The notes beneath the pieces are model-generated. The model was not told where the DNA came from and made no database searches. It saw only the letters and a program-made list of their open reading frames with translations. From Sulfurospirillum cavolei (GTDB lineage Bacteria > Campylobacterota > Campylobacteria > Campylobacterales > Sulfurospirillaceae), in NCBI RefSeq assembly GCF_000813325.1, contig NZ_BBQE01000009.1: DNA of 64,000 bases, one strand, 5' to 3'. The position numbers and the translations under genes were made by a program. Below, piece after piece: positions 17,813 through 25,079 of this stretch (position 1 is the first letter of the stretch; every line of letters begins with the position of its first letter).

Positions 17813-20094
17813 TTTTTCACGATCCTAACGCGCCAGCCGTTACCCTCTTTGGTGGTGGCTTCGACTTTGTGACCTTCTCCTGCGACGGATTTTGGTACGT
17901 TGTCGATCGGTGCGCCATCATCGAGTAAAATCTCCAAAACTTCGCCGCTTCCGATTTTGGCAAGTTCCATCTTGGTTTTGACAAAGTTCATCGGACATGC
18001 CACGCCGCTAAGGTCTTTAAAATGGGCTGATTTTTCTTCTTTAGGCGCATTTGCAGCTACTGCTAACTCTTTTTCTTTGGCAAATTTAAGGGTATTGTCC
18101 ATTGTCTCGTAAAGTTTGATCACTTCTTCTGCCAGCTCGATGGATTTCTCATCGGCGTCACCCTCTAGCATCGTGCCAAAGTAGGCATTCAAAAGCGTGG
18201 TGTCGATAAAATGCGTTTTAAACGCTTTCAAAACGCCCGCTTTATCGCGCGCATCTTCCCCACGTGTCACAAGAAGCATTCGAGCGCTTAAAAGACGAAT
18301 CAGCTCGTAGTCTTTCTCGTCTTTTTCCAAAGCTTCTTTCAGCGCTTTTTTATCGGCTTCGATGAGGTCGTACATACCCGCACTACATTCGCCCACGCCT
18401 CTGCCTTTCAGTGAGAAAAGCTCAACGGCATTGTAGTCGAAGTACGGATTTTTATCGTCTTTGAATGAAGGAATTGCGACGTATTTTTGAGAAATCTCTT
18501 CCACGATTTTCAGTCCGCCATCGTCAATCCAGTCGGCAAAACTCTCGTAAGCCTTTACATGTAAAAGCCATGTGTCTAACACTTCTTCAACGAATGCAGG
18601 TAAATGAAACGCCGCGACATCGCCCGCTTTTTGCGCAAACACTGTGCCCTCGCCACTTGTGCGCGTTCCTGCAACGACGTTGTAAGCAGGGTAGGAGTAG
18701 CCCTCGTTGCGTTGGACTTTACCAAAAAAGCCAAGATCGCCGATGAGGTGTTTACCACAACTGTTTGGGCAGCCTGAGAGGTGGATCTTAAAGCCTTGCA
18801 ATGCGTCATAGTCGCGCTCATCAAAGAGTTTTTCGAGACGTTTTTGAATCGCCTCCACCGCACCACGAGGACGCGCAATGCCGAGCTGACACGTCGCTGC
18901 ACCTGTACACGCCACCATATCGCCAAAAAACGTTGGTTTGGAGACATCTTTGGAAAACTCTTGAAGAATGTCGTGTAACGTGATCATCTGTGAGGCAGTT
19001 AGGTTACGGATATAGAGGTTTTGATCGCCGGTAAAACGAAGCACGTCTTCGCCAAAAGGAAGAAGCGCATTGGCAAGGGCGCGTGCATGTTTAAAATGAA
19101 TATCGCCCAAGTAAACAGGCACTTTGCATCCGTACAGTCCCGCTTGTTTTTGCGCGTAAACGTAGCGATTCCACCATTTTTGGTACGCTTCTGGAACGGT
19201 AAAAGGCTCATCTGTTGTGTTGCCAATGGTTCGCTCGATCTGTGTGATAGGCATGTGCCAGTCACCTTTGGCTTTAATCGCTTCAATTTCAACGTTAACA
19301 AGTCTTCTAAACTCGTCCATTCCCAACTCTTCGATCAAGAAGCGAAGGCGTGCGGCGTGTTTGTTTTTGCGGTTACCGTTTTGGTCGAACACCTGTTTGA
19401 TCGCTTGAGAGTATAAAAAGACTTCGGTGTCGGGTACAAAATCAAGAAATTTGCTTCCCACGCGTGACTTCGCACCCATGCCGCCTGCGACAAAGAGTTT
19501 AAAGCCTTTAATACCGTTTTCGATCTTGGCGATAAAGCCTACATCGTGAATCGTCGCGTAACCGCGATCGGCTTCGGAGCCGCTAAAGGTGATTTTGAAT
19601 TTGCGTGGCAATGCAAATGAATCTTTTTGCTCTAACATTTTAGTCGTTAAAGCAAGTGCGTACGGTGAAACGTCAAAGACTTCATCGGGTGTAGTGCCTG
19701 CTAGGGGGTCTGCCGTGATATTGCGCACGGTGTTACCGCCGCCGCCACGACCGCTCAGACCAATGCTGTGCAAGGTTGTAATGATGTCGATGATGTCTTC
19801 GATCTTGACGTAGTGAAGCTGTGCGCCACCGCGTGTGGTGATGTGAATCGCCTCGTGCGCGTACTTTTCCGCCAGATCAGAGAGCGTTAAAAGCTGAGAT
19901 GGGGTTAAGATACCGCCTGCGAGTTTGATGCGCACCATAAAGGTGTTGGCTTCTCGTTGCTCGTACACGCCAAAAGGCACGCGCATCGTTTTAAAAGTCA
20001 GCTCATCGAGTGTGCCTGCTAAAAAATCGGCATGGTTTTTTTTGAAAACTTCGAGGTCATCGTAGACAAGTTGGGGGATAATGTATTTGCTCAT
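17809..20094 (-). CDS. sir: Siroheme sulfite reductase with C-terminal TusA domain
   Basis: This 761-residue protein reduces sulfite to sulfide. It contains the two ferredoxin-like repeats of nitrite/sulfite reductases (ITTRGGAQLHYVKIED; DQNLYIRNL) and the siroheme-[4Fe-4S] ligands CTGAATCQLG and CPNSCG in the middle. After about residue 560 comes a helical region, then from about residue 690 a TusA/SirA domain with the diagnostic GVACPMNFVKTKMELAKI. The start at 20094 (MSKYIIPQ) has AAAGGAG upstream; a longer open frame to 20223 crosses the palindromic repeat and is not real. The TusA part probably receives or passes sulfur towards HcyS. The 3' end overlaps cysG. Confidence 0.93.
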   Translation of the reverse strand: MSKYIIPQLVYDDLEVFKKNHADFLAGTLDELTFKTMRVPFGVYEQREANTFMVRIKLAGGILTPSQLLTLSDLAEKYAHEAIHITTRGGAQLHYVKIEDIIDIITTLHSIGLSGRGGGGNTVRNITADPLAGTTPDEVFDVSPYALALTTKMLEQKDSFALPRKFKITFSGSEADRGYATIHDVGFIAKIENGIKGFKLFVAGGMGAKSRVGSKFLDFVPDTEVFLYSQAIKQVFDQNGNRKNKHAARLRFLIEELGMDEFRRLVNVEIEAIKAKGDWHMPITQIERTIGNTTDEPFTVPEAYQKWWNRYVYAQKQAGLYGCKVPVYLGDIHFKHARALANALLPFGEDVLRFTGDQNLYIRNLTASQMITLHDILQEFSKDVSKPTFFGDMVACTGAATCQLGIARPRGAVEAIQKRLEKLFDERDYDALQGFKIHLSGCPNSCGKHLIGDLGFFGKVQRNEGYSYPAYNVVAGTRTSGEGTVFAQKAGDVAAFHLPAFVEEVLDTWLLHVKAYESFADWIDDGGLKIVEEISQKYVAIPSFKDDKNPYFDYNAVELFSLKGRGVGECSAGMYDLIEADKKALKEALEKDEKDYELIRLLSARMLLVTRGEDARDKAGVLKAFKTHFIDTTLLNAYFGTMLEGDADEKSIELAEEVIKLYETMDNTLKFAKEKELAVAANAPKEEKSAHFKDLSGVACPMNFVKTKMELAKIGSGEVLEILLDDGAPIDNVPKSVAGEGHKVEATTKEGNGWRVRIVKK

Positions 20095-20142
20095 AATCGT
20101 AACTCCTTTGATGTTACATGTAAACGTTTCAACACACAAGGC

Positions 20143-20254
20143 GCGTAGAAAAAATCCGAGTAAAACACTTTGAGCCGATGGGACGAATAAGCGGAGCGTT
20201 TCGGGGTTCCCATCGTGTCTCAACCGTGTTGCAAGAGGATTTATTTCGAAGCTG
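20143..20254. repeat. Palindromic repeat element, copy 2 (hcyD/sir gap)
   Basis: This is the inverted counterpart of 16422-16535. Its 67-nt core is 20164-20230. Relative to copy 1, the arms carry two double substitutions that keep base pairing (GACGGG/CCCGTC to GATGGG/CCCATC, and TTAAG/CTTAA to TTGAG/CTCAA), plus a single change in the loop. It fills the gap upstream of sir. Confidence 0.85.
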
Positions 20255-20263
20255 CCTTCTGCA

Positions 20264-20665
20264 TTACTCTAAAATTATTTGGATCTCTTCTTTTTCAACC
20301 GTTTTATTTTTAATGATAAATGACTTCATATCGGGAACCTCACCTGCAAGTGAGACGATAATATAACTCACATTAGGGTCATACGCCAAGCGAATATCTT
20401 CTTCGCTGGGGCGTGCGGGTGTTTCGGGGTGTGAATGGTACACCGAAATGAGTCTAAGACCCTCTTTTTGCGTCTTTTTAAACGCATCAAACTGCTCTTG
20501 CGGATCAAAGCTGAAGTGCTCGTTGCTCGCGTCCGTATTTTTCATAGGGATGGCATACTTCACTTCGCCATTGATGCCTGCAAGATAACCACACGCTTCA
20601 ATCGGGGTATCTTTAAGGGCGTGTGCGACGATCTCATCGTACACGCTTTGGGGCATTTTGATCAT
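20264..20665 (-). CDS. hcyD: JAMM metalloprotease that processes the sulfur carrier (HcyD)
   Basis: This 133-residue JAMM/MPN protein has the complete zinc motif: E23, then H77-S-H79-P, S87 and D90. In the Wolinella protein-thiocarboxylate methionine pathway HcyD removes the C-terminal alanine of HcyS before activation and later releases homocysteine from HcyS. The HcyS in this operon does end in Gly-Gly-Ala, which fits. The gene overlaps hcyF by four bases. Mycobacterial Mec+ is the analogue in cysteine synthesis. Confidence 0.9.
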   Translation of the reverse strand: MIKMPQSVYDEIVAHALKDTPIEACGYLAGINGEVKYAIPMKNTDASNEHFSFDPQEQFDAFKKTQKEGLRLISVYHSHPETPARPSEEDIRLAYDPNVSYIIVSLAGEVPDMKSFIIKNKTVEKEEIQIILE

Positions 20666-21468
20666 AGTTTTGCCTCACAGACCACCGCTTCATAGTCTTT
20701 GATCTCTTTGATACCCTCTCCTCCGCAGACACGGCACTTAGGGTTTTTCTTGAAATTGACATTTCTAAAGTTCATTGTTTTGGCATCAAACGTTAAGAGT
20801 CTGTTGTACAGTGGCTCACCGACACCGACGATGTATTTGAGTGCTTCCGCGGCTTGAATGGTTCCAAGCATGCCCGCAACCGCACCTAAAATGCCCGCAC
20901 TTGAACACGTCGGGATGGCATTTGCTGGTGGTGGGCTGTCAAACACACACGCGTAACACGCGCTCTCGTGGGGTTTGATCGTCATCGTTTGTCCACCAAA
21001 GCGTAAAATGCCGCCGTGAGAATAGGGGACGTTGGCTAAAACACACGCGTCATTGATGAGAAATTTGGACGAGAAATTATCCGTTCCATCGATGACAAAA
21101 TCGTACCCTTTTACGATGTCTAAGATGTTCGACGCATCCAAAAACTTTTGATAGACCGTAACTTTAACATTGGGGTTGATTGCTTCCATCTTCGCTTTGG
21201 CGGAGAGCACTTTGGGTACGCTCACATCCGCAGTCGTGTGGATGACTTGACGTTGAAGGTTGCTTAGGTCGACCACATCGCCATCGACGATGCCGATCTC
21301 TCCAACTCCTGCCGCGGCTAAGTAAAGCGCTACGGGAGAACCTAGACCTCCTGCTCCAATGACCAAAACTTTAGAATTGGCGATCTTTTCTTGACCCTCA
21401 ATGCCCACATCTTGGAGGATGATATGGCGTGAATAACGCTCTAATTCCTCATCGCTAAAATCTCTCAC
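20662..21468 (-). CDS. hcyF: E1-like adenylyltransferase activating the sulfur carrier (HcyF)
   Basis: This 268-residue ThiF/MoeB/HesA-family protein has the nucleotide loop GAGGLGS at residues 38-44, the segment VDGDVVDLSNLQRQ at 61-74, zinc cysteine pairs CYAC and CRVC, and the ThiF-like cysteine in PTCSSAG. It adenylates the C-terminal glycine of HcyS so that sulfide can form a thiocarboxylate. It overlaps both hcyS (four bases) and hcyD (four bases). MoeB or ThiF would be alternatives by sequence alone; position between the JAMM protease and the carrier settles the role. Confidence 0.9.
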   Translation of the reverse strand: MRDFSDEELERYSRHIILQDVGIEGQEKIANSKVLVIGAGGLGSPVALYLAAAGVGEIGIVDGDVVDLSNLQRQVIHTTADVSVPKVLSAKAKMEAINPNVKVTVYQKFLDASNILDIVKGYDFVIDGTDNFSSKFLINDACVLANVPYSHGGILRFGGQTMTIKPHESACYACVFDSPPPANAIPTCSSAGILGAVAGMLGTIQAAEALKYIVGVGEPLYNRLLTFDAKTMNFRNVNFKKNPKCRVCGGEGIKEIKDYEAVVCEAKL

Positions 21469-21671
21469 GCGCCACCTCCCATGAAATATAAAAAGTTGAT
21501 CTCATCGCCATTTTTTAAGACAACACTTGCGTGTTCATCAGCTCTGATAAACTCGTCATTGATTTGAACAGACACCATGTCAGGTTGTTCTACATTTTCA
21601 ATAATCAGCAATTCGGGAAGCGTTACGCCGTCCTTAATCTCTTTTACATCGCCGTTAATGGTTAATTTCAT
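21465..21671 (-). CDS. hcyS: ThiS-like sulfur carrier HcyS with a masked C-terminus
   Basis: This 68-residue ubiquitin-fold protein of the ThiS/MoaD type begins MKLTINGDVKEI and ends NFLYFMGGGA. ThiS and MoaD normally end in Gly-Gly; here one alanine follows the glycines, exactly the HcyS-Ala form known from Wolinella, in which HcyD must trim the alanine before HcyF can adenylate the glycine. The carried thiocarboxylate sulfur ends up in homocysteine. It is nine bases downstream of cysN and overlaps hcyF. Confidence 0.92.
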   Translation of the reverse strand: MKLTINGDVKEIKDGVTLPELLIIENVEQPDMVSVQINDEFIRADEHASVVLKNGDEINFLYFMGGGA

Positions 21672-21680
21672 AGGTATTCC

Positions 21681-23054
21681 TTAATTAAATTGGTGTGGAA
21701 AATGTTTACGAAGTAGGGCAAAAAGCTCTTCTTCAAACGCTGCGTTTTCACCTGCTTTGTCAACGAGTGCGTTGTTTACGCTTATTGCTTTTGTACGTCT
21801 TGTTGTGTACTGCTCCAACACTTCCGTGATGATGCCACCACCGGCGATGTCAAACTCATCGACGATCACAAAACGACCGAGTTTTTGGTTCTCCGCGAAA
21901 AGCTCCATCGCTAAAAGATCATGCACCCTAAAGACCACACATGCCGCTTCGTGACGACCCACACTTGGCTCATCGGCACGATCTAGGGTATCGCCGTCGA
22001 TCACACGCTTGATCTCTTCAAGATAGATCGTGCTTTGGGCTGAACCGATCTTGATCTTGTAGGGTTTATCCAGTTCGAGTGGTTTTGCACCCAGCCAGAA
22101 AAGATTGGCTTCAAAGCGGTTACTCACTTTTGGAGCGCTCTGATCGGCACGTGCGACCACTTCACCGTTGCGCACGTAAATCTGCGTTTGAAGCGTAAAG
22201 CCAACGGCTTCACTCTCTTTGACACTGCTTTTCACAGGCGTGTTAAAACTCTCGATGCTCGCCACGCGTGAACGTTTCAAAGAGGGGTAAAAGATGACTT
22301 CATCGTTTACATGTAACTCTCCACTCGTTACGGTTCCCGCGTAGATGCGCCTGTCATCGTTGTCGCGTGTAAATTTGTACACGTCTTGCAGAGGCATTCT
22401 AAAGTCTTCGTTCGCTTTTTCTTCCACACTGGTAAAACTGTCCAAAACCTCTAAAACGGTTGGTCCTTTGTACCACGCTGTCTGTGTGGAATGCTCGATC
22501 AGATTGACACCCTCGCGTGCGCTGATAGGGATAAACACATCGGCTTTCACGCCCAGCGTTGCGAGATATTCGCTGTACTCGATTCTGAGTTTATTGAAAG
22601 CGACTTCGCTAAATCCCACGAGGTCCATTTTATTGACCACGATCGCGACTTGTTTGATGCCCAAAAGGGAGAGCAACATACCGTGACGTTTGGAGTTTTC
22701 CGCTACGCCCTCTTTGGCATCAATAAGCAAAAGTGCCGCTTCCGCACGAGACGCTCCGCTGATCATATTTTTCAAAAATTCGATGTGACCGGGTGCGTCG
22801 ATGATGATGTACTCTCTTTTTTTACTCTGAAAAAAGACGCGCGCACTGTCAATCGTAATGCCTTGTTTCTGCTCATCGGCAAGTGCGTCAAGCAAGAAGG
22901 CATACTCAAAGGGACGTGCATTGTTTTCACACATCTTTTTCACACTCTCTAGTTTTCCTTGTGGCAATGAGTCGGTGTCGGCAAGCAGACGCCCGATGAG
23001 CGTACTTTTACCGTGATCGACATGCCCTGTGATGACAATATTGAGTCTTTGCAT
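21681..23054 (-). CDS. cysN: Sulfate adenylyltransferase subunit 1 (GTPase)
   Basis: This 457-residue GTPase couples GTP hydrolysis to ATP sulfurylase CysD. It has the P-loop GHVDHGKST at residues 10-18, DAPGHIEF (G3) near 85-92, and VNKMDL (G4) near 140-145, followed by the EF-Tu-like beta-barrel domains 2 and 3. No APS kinase domain is fused at the C-terminus, consistent with the APS-type reductase in this operon. Its ATG overlaps the cysD stop by one base. Confidence 0.95.
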   Translation of the reverse strand: MQRLNIVITGHVDHGKSTLIGRLLADTDSLPQGKLESVKKMCENNARPFEYAFLLDALADEQKQGITIDSARVFFQSKKREYIIIDAPGHIEFLKNMISGASRAEAALLLIDAKEGVAENSKRHGMLLSLLGIKQVAIVVNKMDLVGFSEVAFNKLRIEYSEYLATLGVKADVFIPISAREGVNLIEHSTQTAWYKGPTVLEVLDSFTSVEEKANEDFRMPLQDVYKFTRDNDDRRIYAGTVTSGELHVNDEVIFYPSLKRSRVASIESFNTPVKSSVKESEAVGFTLQTQIYVRNGEVVARADQSAPKVSNRFEANLFWLGAKPLELDKPYKIKIGSAQSTIYLEEIKRVIDGDTLDRADEPSVGRHEAACVVFRVHDLLAMELFAENQKLGRFVIVDEFDIAGGGIITEVLEQYTTRRTKAISVNNALVDKAGENAAFEEELFALLRKHFPHQFN

Positions 23055-23932
23055 TACATATATCCTTCTTTTCTTAGTGCCTCGAGCGTTCCGCCGCCAT
23101 CTTTATCTTGCGCGCGACCTGAGCGTTCTGCGATGTCTTTAAACTTCCCAGAGGTTAGCTCTTCGATGATCTCTTTTGGGTTATGCGCTTCTGAATCCAC
23201 TGGAGCAGTACACGGATAACAGCCTAAAGAGCGGTAACGTTTGCCGTTTCCTTGGTTAAAATAGAGGTTGATAATAGGAATGTTCTCCCGCTCGATGTAC
23301 TCCCAAATATTGAGCTCCGTCCACTCTAAGAGCGGGTGAATGCGCACATGCGTTCCTGGAGCAAAGTCCGTTTTGTACTGGTTCCACAGCTCTGGCGGTT
23401 GGGTACTTGCGTCCCATTCGCTTTTTTCATCACGGGCTGAAAAGACGCGCTCTTTGGAGCGGCTTCCCTCTTCATCCGCCCTTACGCCTACGATAACGCC
23501 CGTGTAAGGGGCTCCGTTTAACTCATCTTCCCAGACTTTTTTGTAAGGGTTCCATTTGCGGCGTGCCCATGTCCCATCAAGGGTGTGTTTAAGCGCGTCA
23601 CTTTTGAGTTTTTTACAACAACTAAGGCGGTCTAATCCATTCACAAAGGTTTCACCCTTAGCAAGGGCTTCTTTGTTTTGTCCAACAACTAAGTTTAAGT
23701 CCCATTGCACAGCGATTTCATCACGGTAGCGAATCATCTCAGGAACTTTAAATGCCGTGTCGATGTGCACCAATGGGTAAGGCACATGGGAAAAAAATGC
23801 TTTTCGTGTGAGCCACAACAGTACCGTGCTATCTTTACCGATGCTCCAAAGCATGGCAAGGTTTGGGAAGCTTCGATACGCTTCTCGCAAAATGTAGATA
23901 CTCTGGGCTTCGAGTCTGTCTAAATGATCCAT
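23054..23932 (-). CDS. cysD: Sulfate adenylyltransferase subunit 2
   Basis: This 292-residue catalytic ATP sulfurylase makes adenosine 5'-phosphosulfate from sulfate and ATP. The PP-loop is SIGKDSTVLL near residues 31-40; the family strings VHIDTAFKVPEM, GVRADEEGSRSKERVFS and YRSLGCYPCTAPV are present. It works as a heterodimer with CysN, encoded directly downstream with a one-base overlap. The gap upstream to cysH (94 bp) holds a repeat. Confidence 0.95.
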   Translation of the reverse strand: MDHLDRLEAQSIYILREAYRSFPNLAMLWSIGKDSTVLLWLTRKAFFSHVPYPLVHIDTAFKVPEMIRYRDEIAVQWDLNLVVGQNKEALAKGETFVNGLDRLSCCKKLKSDALKHTLDGTWARRKWNPYKKVWEDELNGAPYTGVIVGVRADEEGSRSKERVFSARDEKSEWDASTQPPELWNQYKTDFAPGTHVRIHPLLEWTELNIWEYIERENIPIINLYFNQGNGKRYRSLGCYPCTAPVDSEAHNPKEIIEELTSGKFKDIAERSGRAQDKDGGGTLEALRKEGYM

Positions 23933-23963
23933 TACTATCCTTTATTTTTATTACACCAACAGA

Positions 23964-24026
23964 GCAAAGCTCCTTTTGGCTACGCTAACGCTGTGTTTTC
24001 TTCGGCAGAATGCCCACGCTTCGCTT
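23964..24026. repeat. Dispersed 62-bp repeat, copy B (cysH/cysD gap)
   Basis: This is a near-identical copy of 14749-14810, in the same orientation. It begins GCAAAGCTC, contains GGCTACGCTAACGCTG and TTTTCTTCGGCAGAA, and ends directly at the cysH stop codon. It takes up most of the 94-bp gap between cysH and cysD, while most neighbouring operon genes overlap. Confidence 0.8.
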
Positions 24027-24722
24027 TTACTTCTCCTTATGCAGATGCAATCCGCACTCTTTATGTTCGGGGTTCTCCCACCACCATCTGCCTGCTCGTA
24101 TGTCTTCGCCTTCTTTAATGGCGCGTGTACAGGGTTTACAGCCGATGCTTTTAAAGCCTTTGGCGTACAAGGCGTTGCTTGGAATCGCGCTTTCGCGCAT
24201 GTAACGCTCCACCTCTTCGTCACTAAAATGGGTGAGTGGGTTGAACTTTAACAGTTCAAATTTCTCATCGAATTCGACCAATTTAGTGTCGCTTCTCGTG
24301 ATCGACTGAGCGATGCGAATTCCGCTGATCCAACCATCATACCCTTTAAGAGCGTTAGCTAGGGGAACGAGTTTACGCACATGACAACACTCTTTACGAA
24401 GGTTGATGTCATCGAAGATGCCATACTCCCCGACTTTTTCTTCGAGCGCTTTGATCTGCTCATCATTCGCACTAAAGCGTTTGATCGTGATGCCGAAAAA
24501 GGCTTCGATCTCTTTTTCATACGCAATGGATTCAGGAAATAGCTTGTGCGTTTCAAGCGTAAAGACATCAAAATCAATGCCTGCCTTTTGTGCCAAAGCG
24601 ATGTTGATAGCATCTTCACTTTGGTGGCTAAACGCCAATGTGACTTTCAGTGCTTTGGCTCCAACAAGTTCTTGCAAAAGATGAATCGCCTCTGCGATTT
24701 TTGTTTCGTATGCGAGGCTCAT
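24027..24722 (-). CDS. cysH: Adenylylsulfate (APS) reductase
   Basis: This 231-residue enzyme reduces APS to sulfite. The PP-loop-like segment TLAFSHQSEDAIN is present, and the cysteine pairs ECCHVRK and SIGCKPCTR are the [4Fe-4S] ligands that mark the APS-type (assimilatory plant/bacterial) rather than PAPS-type enzyme; the C-terminal catalytic cysteine is in KECGLHLH. The start at 24722 is chosen because it overlaps the upstream stop as ATGA and has GGAG upstream; a 16-residue extension is unlikely. No cysC is present, which agrees with APS use. Confidence 0.93.
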   Translation of the reverse strand: MSLAYETKIAEAIHLLQELVGAKALKVTLAFSHQSEDAINIALAQKAGIDFDVFTLETHKLFPESIAYEKEIEAFFGITIKRFSANDEQIKALEEKVGEYGIFDDINLRKECCHVRKLVPLANALKGYDGWISGIRIAQSITRSDTKLVEFDEKFELLKFNPLTHFSDEEVERYMRESAIPSNALYAKGFKSIGCKPCTRAIKEGEDIRAGRWWWENPEHKECGLHLHKEK

Positions 24723-24943
24723 ATTTGATACTCCAGCTCTTTTTGGCGACCAAAATTGATTTTGTTCCATACGCGCTCATGAAAGTAATAAAGCAACGTT
24801 TTAGTGATAAGCTCAAATCCACCGATAGAGACAGCCGCAAGAGGGCTCCCCGTGACGATAAAACTAATCAACATGGTATCAACAGTGCCAAGTGTTCTCC
24901 ATGAGATTGCTTTTGCAACACTTCTTTTTTTATGTTCTACCAT
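24719..24943 (-). CDS. DUF2061 small membrane protein
   Basis: This 74-residue protein has the DUF2061 signature SVAKAISWRTLGTVDTMLISF and a second hydrophobic helix, ending FHERVWNKINFGR. DUF2061 proteins commonly sit in sulfate-assimilation operons; no function is established. It is the first gene of the leftward operon, overlapping cysH by four bases, with AAGGAG and a consensus promoter upstream. Confidence 0.88.
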   Translation of the reverse strand: MVEHKKRSVAKAISWRTLGTVDTMLISFIVTGSPLAAVSIGGFELITKTLLYYFHERVWNKINFGRQKELEYQI

Positions 24944-24967
24944 GCTGACTCCTTTTAAATTTTCAGA

Positions 24968-24996
24968 ATAATATCGGGTTTTTTAAATAATGTCAA
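24968..24996 (-). promoter_or_regulatory. Consensus promoter of the sulfate-to-homocysteine operon
   Basis: On the minus strand a perfect TTGACA (24996-24991) is separated by 17 bases from TATTAT (24973-24968), 25 bases before the DUF2061 start. This is a strong sigma-70 type promoter, unusual in having a full -35 in a Campylobacterota-like genome. A further TTGACT lies upstream at about 25011-25016. Confidence 0.75.
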
Positions 24997-25079
24997 GTAA
25001 AATTATTAAAAAAGTCAAGATTAAAATCGGAGCAAAATTTTTTATACATATCTAAACCATAAGTGACGAAAAAAATAGT

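Noticed and set aside
20095..20223. Longer start for the sulfite reductase gene (43 extra residues)
   Set aside because: The extension runs through the palindromic repeat and has no ribosome site, while ATG 20094 has AAAGGAG and the family N-terminus.
24723..24770. Sixteen-residue N-terminal extension of CysH
   Set aside because: It lies in the DUF2061 gene in another frame; the ATGA overlap and GGAG support the shorter start.
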